NCBI RefSeq assembly: GCF_014529945.1
Contig: NZ_JACVFB010000007.1
Span: forward strand, 248,001 to 312,000
DNA length: 64,000 nt
Origin: Chitinophaga varians
GTDB taxonomy: Bacteria > Bacteroidota > Bacteroidia > Chitinophagales > Chitinophagaceae
Reading direction: 5' to 3'
Positions 36,372-48,300 of this stretch are shown here, one piece after another. The translations under genes and the position numbers were made by a program. The first letter of the stretch is position 1. Every line of letters starts with the position of its first letter. The notes under the pieces were generated by a model. That model saw only the letters and a list, made by a program, of their open reading frames with translations, searched no databases and was not told the origin of the DNA.

Positions 36372-39300
36372 TTAATCTCCAAGCAGCAGCTTTTCCAGCT
36401 CTTCGTCGGATAATCCGTCGATAGCTTCCAAAAAGGCCTGATCCAAACCCGGCAAGCGCTTAGCCAGGTCTTTAAGCACAGGGTGTTTAAAAACTTCTAT
36501 GATACTAAGCGTTGTATCAAATACCTGCCCGACTTTAGTGATCATATGAATTGCGTTAAGAGAATTTCCTCCCAATGCAAAGAAGCTGGCATGCCGTCCT
36601 ATCTGGCCCGGCGGAACCGATAATACTTCTGCCCAGATTTCTGCCAGTCCTGTTTCTTCCTTTCCCTCCGGAGCTTCGTACTCTTCCAGCGATATTTCCG
36701 GTGCGGGCAAGGCCCACCTGTCTACTTTTCCATTATGGGTCAATGGTATAGTATCCAGGAATACATATTTGCCGGGAATCATGTAATCGGGCAATATAGC
36801 CTGTAGAAAAACTTTCAACTCCGCCGCTGTGACCTCGCCATCAGCCTTCACGTAAGCACAGAGGAAACTGTCAGCACCTGCTCCCAGTAATATCACCACT
36901 CCCTCTTTTACCATCGGATGGCTGATCAGGGCGGTTTCTATGTCATGAAGCTCTATCCGGTACCCTCTTAGCTTTACCTGCTGGTCCTTTCTTCCGTGTA
37001 ACAGGATTTTGCCATCCGGAGCAAATGAGGCAAGGTCTCCGGTATTATATATTTTGCTGCCAGGATGGAACGGATGGTCAATGAAATAACGGTCCGTCAG
37101 TTCCGGTTGCCCCCAATAACCCGCTGACAAACCATCTCCACTCACGTATAGCTCCCCGACAGCTCCCGGCGGCAACAGACACCTGTCGTCTCCCAGGATA
37201 TAAGCGTCTGTGTTGAAAATTGGACGCCCAATGGTAACACATCGCAGAAATTCCGTTATGTTATCAGTCGTAATCAATGCTGCAATACAGCCAATAGTGG
37301 CCTCCGTGGGTCCATAGTGGTTAACAATCTGCACAGCCGGATTCAACAACAATGACTGCTCCACGAAGGAAGGCTGGATCATCTCTCCTCCCAGCAGCAC
37401 CACTCTCAACTGCCTGATCGCTTCCCGGAACAAAGATGCTCCTGCAAGTACGGAGTAGAGCGAAGGCGTCATCTTGAGGTAGGTGATTCCCTGCTCGCAG
37501 ATATATGCAGCAAGGTGCTCAGGGGAGAGATATTTTTCTCTTTTTAGCAGGTGTAATTCATTACCGCACAACAAAGCAGAATATATCACGGTATATCCAA
37601 GATCAAACGCATAGGAGCTCACCAGGGCAGTCTTGTCCCGATCAAAATGTATGGTGCTTTTCAGCCAGTTAATGTAGTTGTGGACATTCTGATGGTTGAT
37701 CATGACCCCTTTAGGCTGACCAGTAGTACCGGATGTAAATATGATATACAGTGGATCTGATGATATGGTGTCAGACAATAGGTTATCATAATTTCCCGTA
37801 TACACGTTGGCTGACAACTTCAATAAAGGGAATCCCTCAGGGGTTTCATCTGAGTCAGATAGGAGCAGCACTGCACCTGCATTTTTCAATATCAATGCTA
37901 TACGCCCCGGAGGAAGTGAGGGATCAATCGGTACATAGGTTGCCCCTGCCTTCATTACGGCCAGCATAGCAATAATCATATCCGGGCCGGTTTCAAACAG
38001 CAGCCCTACCATACGCTGCCTTCCTATACCCTTTTGCCTTAATATATTAGCCAACTGATTGCTACGTGCGTTTACTTCTGCAAAAGTCAGCCTTTCCTGT
38101 TCATAGACCACACACGTCCTTTCAGGGGTCCGTGCCACCTGCTCTTCAAAAAGCATGGAAATGGTCTTTTCCTTCTCATATGAATGTCCGGGCTGTTTAT
38201 TCCACGATAACAATAGCTTGTCCCGTTCTTCAACGGAAAGTATATCAAGAGACGAAATACTGCTTAATCCCTGCGATGGCAACTGTTCCAGCAGTCGTTC
38301 AAAACAGGCGACCAGCCTGTCGATGGTACTTTTATTAAATAATGCAGTGCTATAGGAAAGCTCAAAAACAATTCTGTCCGGATGTGCTATCGCCATTAAT
38401 GACAGGTCAAATTTGGAGATACGTTTCTCATGTGTGTACTCGTCTCTGGTCCCTCCCCCCTGCTCACTCTCCAACAGATTGAACATTACATCAAAAATCG
38501 GATTTCGGCTGATGTCCTTCTCCTTTACCAACTTCTCAACAAGGAGTTCAAAGGGATATTCCTGATGGTCTAATGCTTGTAAAATATTATCCCTGACCAT
38601 ACGATAGTAATCACTCACGGACATATCTCCCTTCAGCATGGTGCGGACCACCAGCGTATTAACAAAGGGACCTGTTACCGCCTGCAGATCAGCATGCCTT
38701 CTTCCCGCCACGGGCGTACCAGTGAGTATATCCGACTGTCCGGTTATTTTCGACAACAGCAACTGGAAAGCACCCATCAATACAATGTAAAGCGTCATGT
38801 TATGCGCCGATGCAAATTGCTTCAGGGCAGCCGGATCAATGCTGAAACTAACCCCTGCGCCACTGTAGTCATGCAATGCAGGACGGGGTTTATCTGTCGG
38901 AAGATGTAATCTGGGTAATGGACCGGAAAGAACATTTTCCCAATAGTCCAACTGCTTCGCCACTAATTCCCGCTGTGCATCACTTTGTTGCCACTCTGCA
39001 AAATCCCTGTACTGAAGCCTTACGGGGGATAGTGCTTCACCTGCCAGCAACCGTTTCAATTCTGTTTCAAGTATACGCTGGGACATTGCATCCGTAATAA
39101 TATGGTGCATATCTATCAGCAGTCCTTTTCCACTGACATATGCCGCTCTGATCAATGGCGCTTCATTCAGCAGGAAAGGTTGGATAAAGTCTGCCGGCAC
39201 CGCTGCCATATCAGGATATTCAGGCAGGCTGATCTTTGTTTCCTGATGTACCCGCTGCACTAATCCGCCAGCGGTCATTTCAAAGGAGGTGCGTAATATC

Positions 39301-42300
39301 TCATGCCGTGCGATCAACTGGTGGATCGCCTGTCTCGCTGCCATTACACCCACTTCAGCCGGCAAGTCCATAAACATCGGCATATTATATGCACTGCTGT
39401 CGGGCGCCAGTCGTTGAAGAATATAAAAGCGTTCCTGTGCAGCAGAGGCACGATACACATCCCTGAGAGGCTGCACCGGCAAAGACGCGTAATAATGACT
39501 GGCATCTCTTCCGTTTATCTCATGTCCGATCTCCCTGATCGTGGGATGCATAAAAATAGTAGCGAGCGGGATCTTCACATTGAATTCCTGGTGAATATTT
39601 GCCACCAATACAGTAGCCTTCAGAGAGTGCCCACCCAGCTCAAAAAAGCTGTCATTCACACTGATCATATCTGTGCGTACACCAAGAATTTCAGACCAGA
39701 TAGCCGCCAGCTTCCACTCTGTTTCCCCTTCCGGGCCAACAATGTCCTTCCTGGCTTCCATCATGGGATCAGGCAGGTGCGCATGATCTATTTTACCCGT
39801 AATGGTAAGCGGGAACTGTTCTAGTCTCACAAAGCGACCGGGTATCATATACTCAGGTAGCCTTACTGCTAAATATCTCCTTAACGGATCAATATCTTCG
39901 CTTTTCAATCCCGTCACATAACAACATAAATAACGATCATCTCCCGCTCCATACATTACCACCACCGCCTCTTTCGCCCCGCCATAAGTCAATACCACCT
40001 TCACGATCTCATCCGGCTCGATCCTGAATCCACGGATCTTCACCTGTTCATCCAGGCGCCCCAGGAAGGCAATATTACCATCCTCCAGCCAACGGGCCTT
40101 GTCTCCCGTGCGGTACAACAATTCTCCGGGCCGGAACGGATGCGGGATAAATTTCTGAAGGGTAAGTGGTTCATCACGCAGATATCCTGCTGCCATCCCC
40201 GCCCCGCTGATACATAGTTCACCAGGAACACCAATAGGCTGCAGCCGCTGACTACTATCCAGTATATAGACCTGTGTATTCCTGACAGGCCGGCCTATAT
40301 GACCTGTGTCCGCCCCCATGAGGGTTTCAATAGAGGTGACAGTTGTTTCTGTAGGGCCATACTCATTATACAACGGGATACCGCGCAATTTCTGAAATAA
40401 GGAAGGAGGACAAACATCACCGCCACTGATCACTCTTCGGAGAGAAGTGCACCCCTGATAGTCCAGGCTATTTAAATACATCGGCACTGCATGAAGATGA
40501 GTGATCTGCTGCTCCCTGATATAGGCCTGCATCAGAACAGGATCAAGCATCGTGCTCCGGTCTACCAGCACAAGGGTGCTTCCTGACAACCAGGCAAGCC
40601 ATATCTGTTCAACAGACGCATCAAAGCTGAGCGTCGAAAATTGTAATATCCTCTCGTCATCCGATATGCCAAATACCTGCAACTGATATTGGATGAGATT
40701 AACAACTCCGTCGTGCCTGATCTCCACCCCTTTGGGCTTACCGCTAGTACCGGAAGTATATATTACATAAGCAATATCTTTGGGGGCCGGGTTATAAAGT
40801 GGAGGATCCGTCGGAAACAACATCAATACGGACCTGTCATCCTGAAACTTGATCCTTTCAGCTCTGGCTGCTTCCTTAGTTTTATCGATGCTGATCAGCA
40901 CATCATACCTGTAGCGGGTCAGTTCATTTGCTGTTGTGTGTATTTTAGGAGTAAAGGATAATTCAGCAATGCCCGGTATAACAGCCTGTAAGTCTCTGAA
41001 GTAATCCCTGGGGAGAAACAACTCGGAAGAAAAGTCCAGTTTTGTGTGATAGCCCTTATCCGGATTGTCCTGTCTGAATTCCATCAAACTCTCCATAAGG
41101 GCCTCTTTCAGGTCCTGGTCCATAACATCCCCGACAAACAGATATCCCTTATCGTCGAGTAGGGTAATACACTTCTCCAGTACCTGACGCAGGTAATTAT
41201 GCCCGTGAAACGACTGTATGACGCTATTGATAATAATAAGATCGAATTTTTTCCCGTCAATTTGATCAATCTGATCTGCAGACATCACATCCAGACGAAT
41301 ATTATTGATCCCACGTTCCTGTACCAGCTTCTTGTTTCGTGCTATAATAGCACCGGACAGATCTGTACCGTAATATAATCCTACATGTGGCGCCACGCGG
41401 AACATGGTGATTCCGGACGCGCAGCCTATTTCCAGGACCCTGCTGTCAGGAGAAACTAATGGCAACACCTTTTCCAGGACATTATCCCCATATTCATCCA
41501 TTTCGGTTCTTGTAAAGGGTTGGCCGGTATAGCTGCTCACCCATCCCCCGCCACTGATATCATCTACAGCCGTTTCTCCTATGAACTCCCATAAACCGGT
41601 GCTCATAGCAGCATTCAGGGTAGACTCTTGTTCCAGATGTACCTGGTCACTGTCGATACATAGATACCTTTTAAGACAACTGCAACTCCATAATAAACGA
41701 TTGAGTTCCCTGTTCATCTTCTTCTGAGAAACCAATACGCTCATCTCTCCGTCGTTAATGATGGTCCTGACTCTTTCTTCCGGAAGTGCAGTATCCAGCG
41801 GTACATAAGCCGCGCCCGTCTTTAAGATGCCCAGTAGCGCCACCATCTGTTCTATAGATCGGTCTATATAGATACCCACTCTGTCATTATTGCCTATCCC
41901 CTGACCTATAAGATAGTGGGCCAGCTGATTAGCTGCATTGTCCAACTCCCGATAGGTCAATACCACCGGCCCCATCATCAGCGCTGTTCGGTCAGGTGTT
42001 TTAATTACCTGCCCGGCAAACAACGCCGGCAGCGTTGAAGTAATTTCCGGAACAACTACCGTATCATTGAACTCAAAAAGAAGTTGCTCTTTTTCTGTTT
42101 CATCATAGAGTTTTATTTCTCCCAATGGGATATCCGGGTCATTCAACACTACCTCCACAAGATTTTTGAAATGGCTGATCAGCCGCTCAATAGTGCTCTT
42201 CCTGAATATGTCCGTGTAATACTCTACAATGAAATCTATGCTGTCCTCTTCTTCGTGTACAAAAAAGGTTATATCAAACTTGGATGTCTCACTCCTGTAA

Positions 42301-45300
42301 AGATCATCAGCGGAAGCAATCCAGTTCTTATTGTTTTCCAGGAGCTTCTCTCTTGGTTTTTCGTAATTCTGGACCACCATGGAAACATCAAACAACGGAT
42401 TCCTGCCCGGATCACGCACCACCTGCAATTGGTCTACCAGGTCCTCGAATTGTACATCCTGATTAGTAAACGCCTCAATAGCGTTGTTGATTACCTCGTG
42501 CAGAAAGGTCGAAAAGGTTTTATCTCCTGTTGGCTTGTTTCTCATTACCAGCGTATTGACAAACATACCGGCAATATGCTGCAGATCAGCATGCGGACGC
42601 CCGGCGATACCTGTGCCGATAATAATATCGGACTGCCCCGTATATCTGAACAGCAACACATTCAGCAGTGCCAGCACATTCATATATAAGGTTCCTCCCT
42701 TACCGGCGTTCAGTGCCTTTAACCTGTCCAGCACTTCCTTTTCAAATCTGAAGCTACACCGGTCTCCCCTGAAAGTAAATACCGAAGGACGTTTAAAGTC
42801 GGTGGGAAGGTATAAACGAGGTATCTCACCGGCCAGCAAATTCTTCCAATACTCCTCCTGTTTGCTTATCTCTCCGGAAATCATCAGTTGATTTTGCCAC
42901 GCGGAATAATCGACATAACTGAATTTCAACGGAGAGAGCGGTCTGTCCTGAAGTAAGGAAAGAAAATCTTCCGCCAAGATGGTCCCTGTGGTACCGTCTG
43001 ATATAATATGATGCATATCGGCCACCAGCACATGATATCGCCCTTCTACGGTTATAAGACAGGCACGAAGCAACACATCTTTACCAAGATCAAAGGGGCG
43101 GATAAAACTACGGACAAAGGATGGCACCTGTTCTTCCTGCAGTGCCACCTGCTCCAATTGAAAATCGATGTGTTCATACACCCGCTGAAAACACTGATTA
43201 TCAACAAGGATAAAACTGGTACGGAAGCTGGCATGCCTTTCTATTAAGGCCTGAAATACGGAAGGTATCTTATCTATCGGGCAGCCGGGTTGTAATCTCA
43301 GCACCATCGGCATGTTATAACTGGTGCTGCCGGTATCCATCTGCTGTATAAAGTACAGCCTTTTTTGTGCAGAGGATAAAGGATAATATGCGCTTTTTTC
43401 AGCCTTTACCATTGTAGTAAAATCAGCCCTGGAAGCAGCATCGATCGCAGCAGCCTGTTTCCTGATAGTCTGTAGCATGAACATATCTTTCAGGGGCAGA
43501 CGCACATTGAAGGTTTTATGAATATGCGTTACCAGCACTACCGCACGCAGTGAATGCCCTCCTATAAGGAAAAAGCTATCATTCGTGCTGATCGTCTCCA
43601 CCGGATGGCCCAGGATTCCGGACCACACCTCCGTCAACATTTGTTCTGTAGCACTAGCGGGCGCCACATACATCTCCCGTCGTTCATGTCCGACCGCCGG
43701 CAAGGCTTTTTTATTGACCTTACCATTCCCTGTAAGAGGAATCGCATCAATCCTGATGAAATAGGCAGGAATCATGTAATCTGGCAGGGACAGGGACAAA
43801 AAGTCCGATAGCACCTGATGACTGATTATCCCGTCAGCAACATAATAAGCGCATATTTGCTGATTATCCACCTCTTTTAGGGATAGGACCACACATTCCC
43901 TGATACCATGATATCGCAGTAGCCCTTTCTCAATTTCGCCCAACTCTATTCTGAAGCCTCTCACCTTTACCTGATCGTCTACCCGGCCGATGAAAGCCAC
44001 GGTACCATCATGCTGCCACTTGCCCAGGTCACCTGTTCTATATAATTTCTCACCCGGGTTAAAGGGATGATCAATAAATTTTTCTGTTGTAAGCGCAGAC
44101 CGATTAATGTATCCACCTCCAACACCCGCTCCTCCTATACAGATCTCACCACATACGCCCACCGGCAATAATTGCTGATCTTCATTAAGTATGTAAATAA
44201 AACAATTGTAAACCGGTTTACCCAACGGTACTGATACGATATCCTTTTCCCTGTCGACCACATGACTAAGGCAGATATCTGTACACTCCGTTGGTCCATA
44301 GGTGTTATAAACAGTAGCCAAACAATCTGGTGCCCCATACCACGGCATCAATTTCATCATATTGATCGGTTCCCCGCCAAGGTATACCTTTCGCAAAGAG
44401 CGCAACCGGTCGTATTGGTCTGTTTCACTTTCCTCCAGTAACCGGTAAAACATCCCCGGCGTGCAGTTCAGCTGGGTGACCGCATATTTGGAAATTTCCG
44501 AACAGACCCTAAAAGCATCAAAATTATCTTTTCCAGACAATACCAGCCTGCCGCCCCGTATGAGGGCTGCGTACAGGTTTTTCTGGGAAAGGTCAAAACC
44601 GATGGAAGTAACGAAGAGAAACGTATCTCTTTCATTTATCGAGAAGTCGTTACAGAACCATTGCATCAGATTCTCGAAATTCCGGTATCGGACAACTGCT
44701 CCTTTGGGAATACCTGTAGTACCGGAAGTATATATCGTATAAATAATTCCTTCCGGATCACGTATCACTCCCGGATTGGAAACAGGATAATGTCTGATCA
44801 CGGACAAATCATGCCGATATTTCTTCGGCCGGACAACGGGCGTTTCCCGGGACTTCGATTTATTGACATGAAGCAACACATCATAACGGTAGCGTGTCAA
44901 CTCATTTTCTGTTGTATGGATTTTATCTGAGAAAGTAACACTTTCAATTAAAGGATACTCCGCCTGCAGATCATCAAAGAATGCTTTTGACAGGAATAAC
45001 TCTGACGAAAAATCTGTTTTTGTTGGTGCCCCCGGATGCTCCCGCTTGTACTTCTCCAGTTCCTCAATCATTCCCGATTTTGTATCCAGGTCCATAACAT
45101 CTCCAATAAACAGATGACCTTTTTCTCCCAGTAACGCCATACACTGCACGATGACCTTATGCAGGTAGGCATGGCCATGAAAGGATTGAATCACACTATT
45201 CAGGATGATCAGGTCGAATGCTTTTGTGTCTATTGAGCCGATTTCATGTGCTGCATAACATCCCAATCTGATATTCTTATGTCCTGCTGATCTTACCTTT

Positions 45301-48300
45301 TCTTCATTTGCACGGATCATTCCTTCAGATACATCAGTGCCAAAATAAAAACCGGTTAACGGAGCGATCCTGAACATGGTGATACCCGATGCACAGCCAA
45401 TTTCGAGGACGCGGCTTTCAGGATGTAATAGCGGACTTAACTTGTCATAGGCGTTTGAAGCATATTCGTCCATTTCTTTTTCCGAAAACGGCAACCCGGT
45501 AAAACTGCTGTTCCATCCACCTGCAGCGATTTCATCAGAAGATACCTCCCGCACATAATTCCAGAGATTTGCATTCATCATTTCATTGGAGGAAGACTCC
45601 TCCACACTGTCGATATCCTCTGTATCCAGACAAACAAACGTAGTAAGCCCCTCACAATTCCATTGCATACGATGCAGCTCACGAATATGGTCCTTTCCGG
45701 ACAGGAGCAGCCGTATGCCAGCGTCCTTCACGATCATTTCAATACGGCTTTCAGGCCAGCCGGTATCAATGGGAATATACCCGGCTCCGGATTTAAGAAC
45801 GCCCCAGATTGCCATGATCAGTTCCGGCCCCCTTGACATATAGATGCCCACAACCGTATTAACCCCCACCCCATGACCGGTAAGGTAGTGAGAAAGCTGA
45901 TTGGCGCTTTCATTCAACTCCCGGTAGGTGAATGAGCGCCCCTCGGATTGCAGTGCTATGCTGTCAGGCGTCAGGCCTACCTGCCGTTCAAACATCGTTA
46001 CCAGGTCTTCTGCACTACCATGGGCAACATCACTATTATTAAACGTTTCCAGTAGTTGCCGGCGCTCCGCCGGTGGCAATATATCAATATCCCCCAGGCA
46101 GATATCCGGCTTTTGAATGATCGTATCCAGCACCTGACAGAAATGTCCCGCCAGCAATTGGATGGTCTCCTTTCTGAAAACATCGCTATAATATTCAATA
46201 TTGATTTCTATGGCATCCTCCTGCTCATATACAAAGAAGGTCATGTCAAACTTAGCGGTAGCATTCGTATAATAAATGCTGTCCGATTGACGTTGCTCCG
46301 TAAAATTCTGCACAATAAGACAGATATCAAAAACGGGGTTCCTGGAAGGATCGCGTTCTACCTGAAGTCTTTCAATAAGATCTTCAAACTGTACATCCTG
46401 GTTTTCAAATGCAGCAATACTGTTATGAATCACCTCCTGTAAAAAAGCATCGTAGTGCTTACCCTTTTCAGGATAATTACACATAATAAGGGTATTAACA
46501 AACATGCCGGCTATGCGCTGCAGGTCTGCATGAGGCCGGCCGGCAATATTTGTTCCCATAATTATTTTCGGCTGGGCCGTGTACTTATAAAATAACACGT
46601 TCAACAAAGTCAGCATGTGCATATATAAAGTGCCGCCATGCTGCTTTATCAGTTCCTTAAATGCAATGGCCTTTTCCCCTTCCACGCGAAACCGATAATC
46701 AGCTCCTTTGAAAGTGAAGTTGGCAGGTCGCGGGAAATCAGCCTGTAATTGCAGACGGGGCAGGTCCCCTTCCAGCACTTTCATCCAGTATGCGATCTGC
46801 CTCTCAATGGCGCCACTGGCTATCAGACCATTCTGCCATTCGGAAAAATCCCTGTACTGAAGCCTGGGCACAGGCAACTCCCTGTCACCGATCAATGCCA
46901 AAAAATCTTCCAGCAGTACCACTGCAGAGGTGCCATCGGCAATGATATGGTGCATATCCAGCAACAGTATGTTCTTCACTCCACCCACCCGAAGCAGACA
47001 GCCACGTAGCAACAGGTCACTGGAAAGATCAAATGGTTTTATATAATTTAAAATTTCCGCTTCCAGTTCTTCTTCCCCGATCTCTTTCTGGTCCAGGTTA
47101 AATAACACCTGTTCCCTGATAACCTGAACAGGCTCGTGCTGATACATTACAAATGACGTGCGGAAACTTTCATGTCGGTCTATCAACCGCCGAAATGCTG
47201 TCTGTATCTGCTCCCGGGTCCAGTCTTCCGACAAAGTCATCACCTGGGGAATATTATAACTGGTATTCGCTTTATCCAGCATTTGTATGAAATACAAGCG
47301 CTTCTGCGCAGAAGAAAGGGGATAATGTTCCCTGAAACCAGCCTTAGGGATGGCGGAATAATCTGCTTTTCCGGCAGTACTTATCAGGGGGACCAATTCC
47401 AGCATCTGCTTCGCCTGCAATATACTGTCAAGCGGAATTTTCACGTTGAATACCTGATGTATTTTGGCGACCAGGGCGATAGCACGCAGAGAATGCCCTC
47501 CCAACTCAAAAAAGTCAACATCCAAATTCACAGCAGCAGTGTTTATATCCAACACTTCTGCCAGCACCGCTATCAGATGCTGCTCCGCTGGTGTCCTGGC
47601 TGTTACTATTTCATGTCGGGTCCTGGCCGCCCTCCAGTCAATCAATGCCTTCCTGTCTACCTTTCCGCTACTGTTGACCGGCATCTCCTTCACCCGATAA
47701 TAACTACCTGGCAACATATATTCCGGCAGATAACCGGATAACCACTTTCTGAGGTCAATGTCAGCATCGGCCACATAGAAAGCTATCAATTCTTTTTGCT
47801 CCCGCTCCCCGATTACGATCACCGCCGCCTGTTGAATTCCCGGATACGCTTTGATGCTGGCTGCCACCTCCCCGGGCTCCACCCGGTACCCACGGATCTT
47901 TACCTGTTCATCAGATCTGCCTGCAAATTCAATATTACCATCCGGAAGCCACCGCCCCCTGTCTCCGGTATCATAAACCAATTTGCCATCATGTAAGGAG
48001 TATGGAAAAAACTTTTGTTCCGTCATATCTGCCTGATGCAAATAGCCGCTGGCAAGCCCCCCGCCACCAACAAGGATACGACCTTCTGCGCCAACAGGCA
48101 GTGGTTGCAACTGGTCATCCACGATGAAAACAGTTACATTATCAATAGGCTTACCGATGGGAATCGTCTTCCATCCCCTCTCCCTGCCCGTTACCTGATA
48201 CATGGTGGTACACACCGTACACTCGGTAGGCCCGTACGCGTTAAAATAGGTAAAGTACTTCGAGCAGGCTACTGCTTTATCCACATCCGCTACATCTCCG

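Noticed and set aside
41000..43300. Open frames on the + strand opposite the NRPS genes, some 100-200 codons long (for example 42084-42689)
   Set aside because: They mirror strongly conserved NRPS motifs in the antisense frame, have no family signature, and overlap a reading frame whose protein is unambiguous.
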